64,000 bases of DNA, from contig NZ_CP007034.1 of assembly GCF_000512915.1 (NCBI RefSeq), positions 1,922,001 to 1,986,000 on the forward strand, written 5' to 3'. The DNA is from Barnesiella viscericola DSM 18177. Lineage in GTDB: Bacteria; Bacteroidota; Bacteroidia; Bacteroidales; Barnesiellaceae. The notes below the pieces were generated by a model. It saw nothing but the letters and a program-made list of their open reading frames with translations. It had not been told where the DNA came from and made no database searches. Position 1 is the first letter of the stretch; the number at the start of each line of letters is the position of its first letter. This document shows positions 9,045 through 20,314 of the stretch, in pieces. A program made the translations under genes and the position numbers.

Positions 9045-9057
9045 GAGAGAGGTTGTG

Positions 9058-10236
<1,179 letters not shown>

Positions 10237-10387
10237 GGTCGCTGGCAGCAGCCTACCTGCTTAACGGCTCCTCGTTTTGTAGTTACCTCTTGTCCTGGGC
10301 ATGACCGGTCGGGGATATGTTCCCGGGGCAGAGGTTACTCGAAATAAGGCTCAGAAAGGGGTAAATGAAAGATTTTTAGGGAAAAAT

Positions 10388-10418
10388 TTTGCCAATTCAA
10401 AAAACCGCTCTATATTTG
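10388..10418 (+). promoter_or_regulatory. Promoter of the tRNA-Glu/rpsT cluster
   Basis: -33 TTTG at 10388-10391, 19-nt spacer, -7 TATATTTG at 10411-10418. It is the only good promoter seen ahead of the tRNA-rpsT-tRNA cluster. Confidence 0.75.
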
Positions 10419-10475
10419 CACTCGCATTTGGAAAGGGCGCCTTACTTTATATATCTAAGGCGCATTTTTATCAAG

Positions 10476-10547
10476 GGCCCATTCGTCTATCGGCTAGGAC
10501 GCAAGATTTTCATTCTTGAAAGAGGAGTTCGATTCTCCTATGGGCTA
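10476..10547 (+). tRNA. tRNA-Glu (anticodon TTC), copy 1
   Basis: Acceptor GGCCCAT/ATGGGCT with discriminator A, D-arm GTCT...AGGAC, anticodon stem CAAGA/TCTTG with loop TTTTCAT, T arm AGGAG-TTCGATT-CTCCT. CCA is not encoded. Identical to the copy at 10895. Confidence 0.93.
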
Positions 10548-10582
10548 CGAATTAAAAATAAAATAATTAGGAGACTATTGAG

Positions 10583-10834
10583 ATGGCAAATCATAAATCG
10601 TCGGAAAAAAGAATCAGACAAACACAAGTGAGAAATTTGCGTAACCGTTACTACGCAAAAACTGCTCGTAACGCCGTTCGTAAATTGCGCGCTACTACTG
10701 TGAAAGAAGAGGCCGCCGCTTTGTATGTAAAAGTGAGCTCGATGTTGGACAAGCTGGCTAAGAAAAATGTGATCCACAAAAACAAAGCTGCCAACTTGAA
10801 ATCGAAACTGGCTCTTCACGTCAACAAACTGTAA
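10583..10834 (+). CDS. rpsT: 30S ribosomal protein S20
   Basis: 83 aa, the normal length. It opens [21 protein letters not shown] and is a basic, three-helix protein that binds 16S rRNA early in small-subunit assembly. It lies between two identical tRNA-Glu genes. There is no separate promoter in the 35 bp before it, so it is probably transcribed with the first tRNA and released by tRNA processing. AGGAGA precedes the start. Confidence 0.97.
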   Translation: MANHKSSEKRIRQTQVRNLRNRYYAKTARNAVRKLRATTVKEEAAALYVKVSSMLDKLAKKNVIHKNKAANLKSKLALHVNKL

Positions 10835-10894
10835 TTTCGTAGAGATTGAAATATCGGCAGGGGTGGTGAAAAACGCTCCGCAGGTCACAGGTAC

Positions 10895-10966
10895 GGCCCA
10901 TTCGTCTATCGGCTAGGACGCAAGATTTTCATTCTTGAAAGAGGAGTTCGATTCTCCTATGGGCTA
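10895..10966 (+). tRNA. tRNA-Glu (anticodon TTC), copy 2
   Basis: Same 72-nt sequence as the copy at 10476, 60 bp after rpsT and followed by a strong terminator. Confidence 0.93.
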
Positions 10967-10971
10967 CTCGA

Positions 10972-11005
10972 AGGTGCGACAGGAATAACTGTCGCACCTT
11001 TTTTG
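10972..11005 (+). terminator. Terminator of the tRNA-Glu/rpsT cluster
   Basis: Perfect 11-bp stem AGGTGCGACAG / CTGTCGCACCT, 6-nt loop, T run. Confidence 0.92.
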
Positions 11006-11073
11006 TATGCTGATATTTGATCGTAATGGAAAAAAGGGGACGAAATATTTTTTTTAATTATGTCGGGAATAAA

Positions 11074-11104
11074 TTTGGCTGTTAATGACTTTTGACTATT
11101 TTTG
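11074..11104 (+). promoter_or_regulatory. Promoter of the DUF4234 gene, with long leader
   Basis: -33 TTTG at 11074-11077, 19-nt spacer, -7 TATTTTTG at 11097-11104. The transcript would have about 170 nt of untranslated leader before 11281. That leader contains a short palindrome (CACCAT-TG-ATGGTG) and a possible hairpin CACTC...GAGTG. Confidence 0.7.
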
Positions 11105-11280
11105 CAAAAGTGAAACAATATTTATTGTTGCACTTGTGAATTAACACCATTGATGGTGGGGACAGATTGAATTCGTAACATTATAACTAATCAAAAACAA
11201 GCAGAGCCATAACTGTGTAAAAGGGGACAAGACACTCGCGAAGTCGAAAGAGTGGGGCTTAATTATTTTAAATTTGTCAT

Positions 11281-11685
11281 ATGGAAAAATTAACGACAAA
11301 TCGTGGCTTTTGGTTGACTATCTTGTTGACCATTGTTACGTTGGGATTTTATCAATGGTATTTAATTCATGCTTTTGCAAAGGAGACCAACCTCGTTTGC
11401 AAGGACGATGGAAAGAAAACCTCGGGTTTGGTGGTGTATATCCTTCTGACCGTCATTACCTTGGGTATTTATGGCATTGTGTGGTGGTGCATGTGGATAA
11501 ACCGTTGCAACGGGTATCTGTCTCGGAATGGTAAACCCGAGGGGTTGCAGGTTTCGACCTATCTGCTCACCCTGTTCCTGTTGGGCTGGCTCACGCTGGG
11601 AATTATGTATCTGGTTGTTTTCTGCAAGCAACTCTATTTGCAGAATGCCGTGAATCAGACCTATAATGAATTGAATAATTTGTAA
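11281..11685 (+). CDS. DUF4234 membrane protein
   Basis: 134 aa with three hydrophobic segments at about 10-30, 48-70 and 92-112. The first two share the pattern TILLTIVTLGFYQWYLI and ILLTVITLGIYGIVWW, an internal repeat typical of DUF4234. Basic and Cys-containing loops lie between them. The family has no known function. The gene stands alone, with its own promoter, long leader and terminator. Confidence 0.82.
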   Translation: MEKLTTNRGFWLTILLTIVTLGFYQWYLIHAFAKETNLVCKDDGKKTSGLVVYILLTVITLGIYGIVWWCMWINRCNGYLSRNGKPEGLQVSTYLLTLFLLGWLTLGIMYLVVFCKQLYLQNAVNQTYNELNNL

Positions 11686-11705
11686 TTACATCATATCTTT
11701 ACGAG

Positions 11706-11748
11706 AAGCACGGGGGGAGATACCATACTCTTTCCCCGTGCTTTGTGT
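11706..11748 (+). terminator. Probable terminator of the DUF4234 gene
   Basis: 10-bp stem AAGCACGGGG / CCCCGTGCTT with an 18-nt loop and a broken T run (TTTGTGTTT). Confidence 0.6.
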
Positions 11749-11909
11749 TTGTAGGTCAAGAGTCCTTGAATCGGTTGAAATCTCAGATAGAAGTCTCTTG
11801 GGTAGTGGGTTGGGCGTATGGCGATTGCCTGTTGTTCCCGCGTGCCGAAATCAGGGTTTGCGGAGTGTGATTTCTTGGCTCGATATTTCGCTGTTCCAAC
11901 TTTTTTGTG

Positions 11910-11917
11910 TATTTTTG
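11910..11917 (+). promoter_or_regulatory. -7 element of gyrB
   Basis: TATTTTTG, about 118 nt before the gyrB ATG. The stretch 11744-11900 before it shows no gene. The leader (11925-12020) holds GC-rich inverted segments (GAGAG...CTCTC, and CCCCG...CGGGG) that could fold. Confidence 0.5.
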
Positions 11918-11956
11918 TTTGTTCGTGGAGAGACGGCCTTTTGGGTCGCTCTCTGA

Positions 11957-13990
<2,034 letters not shown>

Positions 13991-14010
13991 TACAGCATGA
14001 AAATATCCCA

Positions 14011-14043
14011 GTCAGCCCGGTCTCCTATCGGGCTGACGTTGTT
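14011..14043 (+). terminator. Terminator of gyrB
   Basis: 9-bp stem GTCAGCCCG / CGGGCTGAC (14011-14019, 14029-14037), then GTTGTTT. The insertion sequence starts directly behind it. Confidence 0.7.
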
Positions 14044-14049
14044 TAAATA
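14044..14049. repeat. Target-site duplication, left copy
   Basis: TAAATA abuts the left end of the insertion sequence and is repeated at 15082-15087. Confidence 0.8.
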
Positions 14050-15081
14050 ACGTGAGTTCGATATAAATTAAAACATCGTGAGTTGTCCGTCTTTGACAAA
14101 ACGTACGTCAATGGCGGGCTTCTTTTCAAAGAAGCAGTATGCAGCTATGGCAGAGAGCGAGTTGGCAATAAAGTTATTGAAGGAACGGTGTCTGGAGTGT
14201 TCAATCTGGGCGATGTTCTTTAACTCGTCATTGACTGTTTCAATCAAAGCACGTTTTCTCAGCAGGATTTTGTCCGCTATGCTCATCAGGGAGTTCTTCA
14301 TGTTGTTCTTCACTTTGGTTATCAACTGTATGCCGTTAAGAAATAGGTTCTCGAACAAGGTTTGCCCGATATACCCCTTGTCCGCACACAGTTTGCCCTT
14401 GATGTTCTTCAGGAACTTTGTCTGTTTCAGCGGTTCACGGTCATCCACATTTCCCGGAGTAAACATGAAATTGAGAATTTCACCCTTATCGTTGATGATC
14501 AGGTGAAGCTTAAACCCGAAGAACCATCCCATGGAGCATTTTCCACGTTCGGCGAGACCCTTAAAAGTCTTGTGAATCAATATGCGTTGGTTTCGGCATA
14601 CACGCAGCGGTGTGGAATCCACAAAGCTGATACCGGTACAAGTACCCAACAGGACTTCCTTGATGAAAATGGTCAGCTGCAGCAGGACTTCCTTTTCCAG
14701 TTCTACAAAACGGTTATAGGACACACGTCTGGGAAAGAGATGCGTCAGATGTTTGCATACATATTCTTTGTAGTAATGCTTGAAACATCTGAAGCCTCCC
14801 GAGTGGAACAGGACTAGGATGACCATGATTTCCGCATCACTCATCCGGTTCGGCTTATTCCGATGCTTATGATTCTTGTCTTCAACCATATATTTTTCCT
14901 GTGTTTTGGCAAATTCCTTGCAAAAATCATCCGCCATACAAAAAATCTCCGTAACTTTAGCCTCTGAGAACATAGTGGTAGTCGCTTAAATGTTATAATT
15001 GAGCACTATAAATTTAATGCTTTTATCGCTATGTTCCTAATTTTCAAACTGATAATTTCAATCTTTATATCGAACTCACGT
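14050..15081 (-). mobile_element. IS982-family insertion sequence, complete
   Basis: 1032 bp bounded by perfect 18-bp terminal inverted repeats ACGTGAGTTCGATATAAA (14050-14067; inverted at 15064-15081) and flanked by the direct repeat TAAATA. It carries one transposase gene on the minus strand. The transposase stop codon touches the inner edge of the left repeat. All parts are intact, so the insertion may be recent and mobile. Confidence 0.92.
14068..14973 (-). CDS. IS982-family transposase
   Basis: 301 aa, full length for the family. A helical N-terminus is followed by a DDE-type core: FVDSTPLRVCRNQRI (first Asp), GFKLHLIINDKGEI and FTPGNVDDREPLK, then LCADKGYIG (second Asp), and RALIETVNDELKN with the Glu. 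It cuts and joins the ends of the surrounding element. The frame is uninterrupted. Codon use is AT-richer than that of gyrB and rnr. Confidence 0.92.
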   Translation of the reverse strand: MFSEAKVTEIFCMADDFCKEFAKTQEKYMVEDKNHKHRNKPNRMSDAEIMVILVLFHSGGFRCFKHYYKEYVCKHLTHLFPRRVSYNRFVELEKEVLLQLTIFIKEVLLGTCTGISFVDSTPLRVCRNQRILIHKTFKGLAERGKCSMGWFFGFKLHLIINDKGEILNFMFTPGNVDDREPLKQTKFLKNIKGKLCADKGYIGQTLFENLFLNGIQLITKVKNNMKNSLMSIADKILLRKRALIETVNDELKNIAQIEHSRHRSFNNFIANSLSAIAAYCFFEKKPAIDVRFVKDGQLTMF

Positions 15082-15087
15082 TAAATA
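15082..15087. repeat. Target-site duplication, right copy
   Basis: TAAATA after the right inverted repeat. Joining the flanks restores the region between the gyrB terminator and the next small gene. Confidence 0.8.
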
Positions 15088-15140
15088 GCGTGTAAAACCC
15101 GGCCGGGGGTATGCCCCGCCTTAAACCCAGAAGAAACGCG

Positions 15141-15410
15141 ATGGAACGGAAAGCGTTGAACAGTCTCGGCTACATGGAGTTGGTGGCCTTTTTCATTTTC
15201 GTGCTGTTTTTGGTCGGCGTCTATTTCGACCTGACCTGGCTGCAAACGGCCATGGCTGTCTGTTTCGTGGGGCCCGTGGCCGGAATCCTGCGCTATCCCG
15301 CCCGCTGCAAGTCGACCGGCGAACCGTTTGTCAAGGCCCGTTTCGCCTGGTCGGTTATCACTCTCTTCCTCTATCTGGGTATGGCCTTCGGGGTGCTGTC
15401 GCTCTTCTGA
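15141..15410 (+). CDS. Small membrane protein, unknown function
   Basis: 89 aa from ATG 15141 (MERKALNSLGY); the frame is open ten codons further up. Three hydrophobic segments: about 12-29, 33-48 and 68-87. The loop between the last two is basic (LRYPARCKSTGEPFVKARF). I do not recognise a family. It lies behind gyrB, now separated by the insertion sequence. No TAnnTTTG box lies between the element and the start, so expression may depend on read-through or on the element. Confidence 0.6.
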   Translation: MERKALNSLGYMELVAFFIFVLFLVGVYFDLTWLQTAMAVCFVGPVAGILRYPARCKSTGEPFVKARFAWSVITLFLYLGMAFGVLSLF

Positions 15411-15530
15411 CAGGCAGGGCCCGGGGGTAGCCGTACGAGGACCGTGGGCCGAGACGGGAGCCGGGGTTGTGACATAAGTCGCATTTTCCCTCCCATAAGG
15501 CGCGTGTCACCCGAATGAAATCGAATTTTA

Positions 15531-15561
15531 TTTGTTTCTGCGCACACTTTCATTATCTTTG
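15531..15561 (+). promoter_or_regulatory. Upstream promoter of rnr (P1)
   Basis: -33 TTTG at 15531-15534, 19-nt spacer, -7 TATCTTTG at 15554-15561. About 95 nt of leader before rnr. Confidence 0.65.
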
Positions 15562-15626
15562 TAGGAGATAGGAGGCGTCTCAGCATAAAAATCAAGCGAG
15601 CTTGTTTTTCTGCATTCGACTTTCGC

Positions 15627-15634
15627 TATCTTTG
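15627..15634 (+). promoter_or_regulatory. Proximal promoter of rnr (P2)
   Basis: TATCTTTG, 28 nt before the start. The preceding TTCTGC-n2-CGA-TTTCGC pattern resembles the stretch ahead of rfbC at 60921-60948. Confidence 0.6.
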
Positions 15635-15662
15635 TATATGGCAAAGATTAAACCCCTATAAC

Positions 15663-17804
15663 ATGAAACAGACGAAGAAGAAAGATTCCAAGCGAATCAA
15701 AAAGGAAGATATGCTGGCCAAGATGGTCGAGTTCTTCAATCAGGACAGAAAGCGGGCGTTTAATTACAAACAGGTCGCGCATGGGGTGGGGGCAACGACT
15801 ACGCCCCAGAAACAGATGGTGTTCCAGTTGCTCGAAGGCATGGCCGAACAGGATTTCCTGATCGAGGTCTCGCCGGGCAAATACAAGGCCAACAGTCGGG
15901 GTACCGAGGTGATAGGTCGCTTTGAACGCCGTTCCAACGGTAAGAATCATGTGATTACCGACGACGAGCAGTCGATATTCATCGCCGAGCGCAATTCGAT
16001 GCACGCCATGGACGGCGACAAGGTGCGTGCGCTGGTCTATGCCAAGCGCAAGGGGCACGATGCCGAGGGCGAGGTGGTCGAGATTATCGAGAAGAATCCC
16101 CAGACCTTTGTGGGCACCCTCGAAGTGCAGAAACATTTTGCCTTCCTGCTCACCGACAACAAGGTGTTGGCCAACGACATATTCATTCCCAAGAATGCCC
16201 TCAAAGGGGGCAAGACGGGCGACAAGGCGGTGGTGCGCATCACCGAGTGGCCCGACCGTGCCCGTAACCCCTATGGCGAGGTCGTCGACATCTTGGGCCC
16301 GGCCGGCGAGAACAATACCGAGATTCACGCCATCTTGGCCGAGTTCGGGTTGCCCTACCGCTATCCCGAGGCTGTGGAGAAGGCGGCCGACAAGATACCC
16401 GATACCATTACCCCCGCCGAGATTGCCGCCCGCGAGGATTTCCGGTCGGTAACCACCTTTACCATCGACCCGAAAGATGCCAAGGACTTTGACGACGCCC
16501 TCTCGATTCGTCGTCTCGACAACGGTCATTGGGAGGTAGGTGTGCACATTGCCGACGTGAGCTACTATGTGAAGCCCGGCAGCATCATCGACAAGGAGGC
16601 CGAGAACCGCGGCACGTCGGTCTATCTGGTAGACCGGGTGGTACCCATGTTGCCCGAGCGGTTGTGCAACGACGTCTGCTCGCTGCGTCCCGATGAAGAC
16701 AAACTCACCTTCTCGTGCATCTTCGAGTTGAACGACAATGCCGAGGTGAAGAAGTCGCACATTGCCCGCACCGTAATCCGTTCGAATCGCCGCTTTGCCT
16801 ACGAAGAGGCACAAGCCGTCATCGAGACCGGCGAGGGCGATTTCAAGGACGAGATACTCGCCTTGAACGACCTGGCACAGAAGCTGCGCAAACGTCGGTT
16901 TGAACATGGGTCAATCAACTTCGACCGCCACGAGGTGAAGTTCGACATCGACGAAAACGGCAAGCCCATCGGCGTTTACTTCAAGGTATCGAAAGAGGCC
17001 AACAAACTCATCGAGGAGTTCATGCTGCTGGCCAACCGCACGGTGGCCGAGTTTGTGGGCAAACCCGCAAACGGGCGCAAACCCAAGGCCTTCGTCTACC
17101 GGGTACACGATACCCCCGACCCCGACAAGATGTCGCTGTTTGCCGCTTTCATAACCCGCTTCGGTTACAAAATCAAGACCGAGGGCAGCAAGAGCGATCT
17201 GTCGAAAGGCATCAACAACCTGTTGGCCAAGGTGCAGGGACGTCCCGAGGAGAATCTGGTCGAGACCGTTGCCATACGCGCCATGGCCAAGGCCGTCTAT
17301 ACGACCGTCAACATCGGCCACTATGGTCTGGCCTTTGACTACTATACCCACTTTACCTCGCCCATACGCCGGTACCCCGACTTGATGGTACACCGGTTGC
17401 TCGAACGCTATATGGCCGGAGGGCGCAGCGTCAATGTGCACACGTTGGAGGACGAGTGCGAACACGCCTCGGACATGGAGCAACTGGCTGCCAACGCCGA
17501 GCGCGCCTCGATCAAGTACAAGCAGGTCGAGTATATGAGCGAACGGCTGGGACAGGAGTACGACGGAGTCATCTCGGGCATTACCGAGTGGGGCCTCTAT
17601 GTCGAAATTAACGAGAACAAGTGCGAGGGGCTGGTACCCATTCGCGACCTCGAAGACGACTACTACGAGTTCGACGAGAAGAACTACTGCCTGATGGGGC
17701 GCCGCAAGCATCGCATCTACCGGCTGGGTGACCCGATTCGCATCAAGGTGGCCCGGGCCAATCTCGAGCGCAAGCAGCTCGACTTTGCCCTGGTCGAGGA
17801 GTAG
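15663..17804 (+). CDS. rnr: Ribonuclease R
   Basis: 713 aa 3'-5' exoribonuclease of the RNase II/R family, which degrades structured RNA processively. Domains: Lys-rich N-terminus with a helix-turn-helix (about 10-75), cold-shock domains (about 80-230), and the RNB catalytic domain with TIDPKDAKDFDDALS (about 268-282), whose aspartates hold Mg2+. Within RNB are HIADVSYYVKPGS and HFTSPIRRYPDLMVHRLL. A C-terminal S1 domain begins near 632 (GVISGITEWGLYVEI). The Lys-rich tail of some RNase R proteins is missing. Two tandem promoters precede it. Confidence 0.96.
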   Translation: MKQTKKKDSKRIKKEDMLAKMVEFFNQDRKRAFNYKQVAHGVGATTTPQKQMVFQLLEGMAEQDFLIEVSPGKYKANSRGTEVIGRFERRSNGKNHVITDDEQSIFIAERNSMHAMDGDKVRALVYAKRKGHDAEGEVVEIIEKNPQTFVGTLEVQKHFAFLLTDNKVLANDIFIPKNALKGGKTGDKAVVRITEWPDRARNPYGEVVDILGPAGENNTEIHAILAEFGLPYRYPEAVEKAADKIPDTITPAEIAAREDFRSVTTFTIDPKDAKDFDDALSIRRLDNGHWEVGVHIADVSYYVKPGSIIDKEAENRGTSVYLVDRVVPMLPERLCNDVCSLRPDEDKLTFSCIFELNDNAEVKKSHIARTVIRSNRRFAYEEAQAVIETGEGDFKDEILALNDLAQKLRKRRFEHGSINFDRHEVKFDIDENGKPIGVYFKVSKEANKLIEEFMLLANRTVAEFVGKPANGRKPKAFVYRVHDTPDPDKMSLFAAFITRFGYKIKTEGSKSDLSKGINNLLAKVQGRPEENLVETVAIRAMAKAVYTTVNIGHYGLAFDYYTHFTSPIRRYPDLMVHRLLERYMAGGRSVNVHTLEDECEHASDMEQLAANAERASIKYKQVEYMSERLGQEYDGVISGITEWGLYVEINENKCEGLVPIRDLEDDYYEFDEKNYCLMGRRKHRIYRLGDPIRIKVARANLERKQLDFALVEE

Positions 17805-17833
17805 TCCCGCCGCACGGAAAAACGAATTTCACA

Positions 17834-17876
17834 AAGCCCGACAGCCGCGTAAAGCCCTGCCGGGCTTCGTTTTATT
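17834..17876 (+). terminator. Probable terminator of rnr
   Basis: 7-bp outer stem AAGCCCG / CGGGCTT with a long loop, followed by CGTTTTATTTCTT. Confidence 0.5.
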
Positions 17877-17930
17877 TCTTAAAAAGGTCGTAAAAAGGGA
17901 GTTATTCTTTTTTTACTCTCTTTTTAGCGT

Positions 17931-17938
17931 TATCTTTG
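17931..17938 (+). promoter_or_regulatory. -7 element of parE
   Basis: TATCTTTG, 44 nt before the parE start, behind a T-rich stretch. No exact TTTG at -33. Confidence 0.6.
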
Positions 17939-17981
17939 TAAGGAAAGCCGGTACAGATAGAATCGGCGGAATGGAAACTTT

Positions 17982-19847
17982 ATGGCAGAAAATACACTGG
18001 AAAATACAGACTTTGAGTATGGCTCCGACGCCATCAAGACTCTCGACTGGAAGGAGCATATCCGCCGCCGGCCCGGTATGTACATCGGAAAGCTGGGCGA
18101 CGGCTCGCACGCCGACGACGGTATCTACGTGCTGTTGAAGGAGGTTCTCGACAATGCGCTCGACGAGCACATGATGGGCTTCGGCAAACAGATTGTTGTC
18201 GAGATTTCGAGCGAGGTGGTCTCGGTGAGAGACTACGGGCGGGGTATTCCGCTCGACAAGGTGAGAGACGTGTCGTCGAAGATGAACACCGGCGGCAAGT
18301 ACGACTCCAAGGCCTTCAAGAAATCGGTGGGACTGAACGGCGTGGGTATTAAGGCGGTGAATGCCTTGTCGTCGAGCTTCTTCATACAGTCCTATCGCGA
18401 CGGCATGAGCAACTCGGTGAGCTATGCCTGCGGCGAGGTCATCACCGAGAGCGGCCTCACCCCCACCGACGAGCCCAACGGCACGTTGGTGCAGTTTGCC
18501 CCCGATGGCACGATTTTCAAGAACTATGCCTATCGCGAGGAGTTCATCGAGCCCCTGCTCAAAAACTATGTCTTCCTGAACACCGGCCTCACCATTTTGC
18601 TGAACGGCCGCAAGTTCCACTCCCGCAACGGTCTGGTCGACCTGCTCAACGAGAACATGACCACCGAGCCGCTCTACCCCATCATACATCTGTCGGGCAC
18701 CGACATCGAAGTGGTCATCACACACGGCAACCAGTATGGTGAAGAGTACTATTCGTTTGTCAACGGACAACATACCACCCAGGGCGGTACCCACCTGACG
18801 GCGTTCAGAGAGTCGGCCTCGCGCACCATCAAGGAGTTCTATGCCAAGAACTTCGAGTACACCGATATTCGCAACGGTATGGTGGCCGCCATCAGCATCA
18901 AGGTGGAAGAGCCGGTCTTCGAGTCGCAGACCAAGACCAAGCTGGGCTCGAAGGATATGGGTCCCGAGGGTCCTACGATTGCCAAGTTCATCGGCGACTT
19001 CATGAAGAAGGAGCTGGACAACTATCTGCACAAGCATGGCGATGTGGCCGAGGTGATGTTGAAGAAGATATTGGCCTCGGAGAAGGAGCGTAAAGCCATT
19101 GCCGGGGTAACGAAACTGGCTCGCGAACGGGCCAAGAAGGCCAACCTGAACAACCGCAAGTTGCGCGATTGCCGCATACACTACAACGACACGAAGGGCG
19201 ACCGCCAGGACGAGAGTTGCATATTCATTACCGAGGGCGACTCGGCCAGCGGTTCGATTACCAAGATTCGTAATGTAGAGACGCAGGCCGTCTTCTCCCT
19301 GCGGGGTAAGCCGCTGAACACCTATGGACTCACACAGAAGGTGGTCTATGAAAACGAGGAGTTCAATCTGTTGCAGGCCGCTCTCAACATCGAGGACGGC
19401 ATCGAGGGGCTCCGCTACAACAAGGTGATTATCGCCACCGATGCCGATGTCGACGGCATGCACATCAGGCTGCTGATGATAACCTTCCTCTTGCAGTTCT
19501 TCCCCGACCTGATCAAGAAGGGGCACGTCTATATCTTGCAGACCCCGCTCTTCCGGGTGCGCAACAAGAAGGAGACCTACTATTGCTATACCGACGAGGA
19601 GCGCATCGCCGCCATCGAAAAGTGCGGTGCCAATCCCGAGGTGACCCGCTTCAAGGGATTGGGCGAAATCTCGCCCGACGAGTTCCGTCAGTTTATCGGG
19701 CCCGACATGCGCCTCGACCGGGTGTCGCTGCGCAAGGAAGACCTGGTGAAGGACCTGCTCGAATTCTACATGGGCAAGAACACCATGGAGCGGCAAAATT
19801 TTATCATACAAAATCTGGTTATAGAAGATGACACCAATCTCGTCTAA
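17982..19847 (+). CDS. parE: DNA topoisomerase IV subunit B
   Basis: 621 aa. GHKL ATPase: [72 protein letters not shown] near residue 415 and [14 protein letters not shown] near 486, then [18 protein letters not shown]. The DSASGSI version of the first TOPRIM motif and the [11 protein letters not shown] segment distinguish it from the gyrB at 12035 (DSAGGSA). With ParC it decatenates daughter chromosomes; parC is not here. Its last 20 bp overlap the coaD start, implying translational coupling. Confidence 0.9.
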   Translation: MAENTLENTDFEYGSDAIKTLDWKEHIRRRPGMYIGKLGDGSHADDGIYVLLKEVLDNALDEHMMGFGKQIVVEISSEVVSVRDYGRGIPLDKVRDVSSKMNTGGKYDSKAFKKSVGLNGVGIKAVNALSSSFFIQSYRDGMSNSVSYACGEVITESGLTPTDEPNGTLVQFAPDGTIFKNYAYREEFIEPLLKNYVFLNTGLTILLNGRKFHSRNGLVDLLNENMTTEPLYPIIHLSGTDIEVVITHGNQYGEEYYSFVNGQHTTQGGTHLTAFRESASRTIKEFYAKNFEYTDIRNGMVAAISIKVEEPVFESQTKTKLGSKDMGPEGPTIAKFIGDFMKKELDNYLHKHGDVAEVMLKKILASEKERKAIAGVTKLARERAKKANLNNRKLRDCRIHYNDTKGDRQDESCIFITEGDSASGSITKIRNVETQAVFSLRGKPLNTYGLTQKVVYENEEFNLLQAALNIEDGIEGLRYNKVIIATDADVDGMHIRLLMITFLLQFFPDLIKKGHVYILQTPLFRVRNKKETYYCYTDEERIAAIEKCGANPEVTRFKGLGEISPDEFRQFIGPDMRLDRVSLRKEDLVKDLLEFYMGKNTMERQNFIIQNLVIEDDTNLV

Positions 19848-20301
19848 ACGCATTGCCGTATTTCCCGGAACCTTCGACCCCTTTACCATCGGCCACCTGT
19901 CGATTGTGAACCGGGGTCTCGAACTGCTCGACGAAGTGGTAATCGCCATCGGTATCAACGATGCGAAGCGTACCTATTTCACCGTGGAGCAGCGGCTCGA
20001 CATGCTGCGCAAATTTTTCCACGACAATCCCCGGGTGCGGGTGCTGGCCTACGATTGCCTCACCATCGACCTGGCCAAGCAGTGCCACGCCGGGTTTATC
20101 CTGCGGGGAATCCGGTCGATCAACGACTTTGAATATGAAAAGACCATTGCCGACGTGAATCGCAAGTTGTCGGGGGTGGAGACCATCATTTTATTTACCG
20201 AGCCCGAGTTGACACACGTCAGTTCGACCATCGTGCGGGAGCTGTTGCGCTTTGGTCACAGTGTCGACGAGTTTGTGCCCAAGGGCTTGAAACTGGGATA
20301 A
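19828..20301 (+). CDS. coaD: Phosphopantetheine adenylyltransferase
   Basis: 157 aa. Transfers AMP from ATP to 4'-phosphopantetheine, the penultimate step of coenzyme A synthesis. Nucleotidyltransferase motif [12 protein letters not shown] (T/HxGH) at residues 12-23; [14 protein letters not shown] binds phosphopantetheine; [11 protein letters not shown] near the C-terminus matches the ISSTxVRE motif. The start lies inside parE, and the S41 peptidase follows after 13 bp. Confidence 0.95.
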   Translation: MTPISSKRIAVFPGTFDPFTIGHLSIVNRGLELLDEVVIAIGINDAKRTYFTVEQRLDMLRKFFHDNPRVRVLAYDCLTIDLAKQCHAGFILRGIRSINDFEYEKTIADVNRKLSGVETIILFTEPELTHVSSTIVRELLRFGHSVDEFVPKGLKLG

Positions 20302-20314
20302 ATTGGGACAGAAG

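Noticed and set aside
17913-19958. 681-codon minus frame opposite parE
   Set aside because: Antisense shadow of parE and the coaD start; parE motifs are complete on the plus strand.
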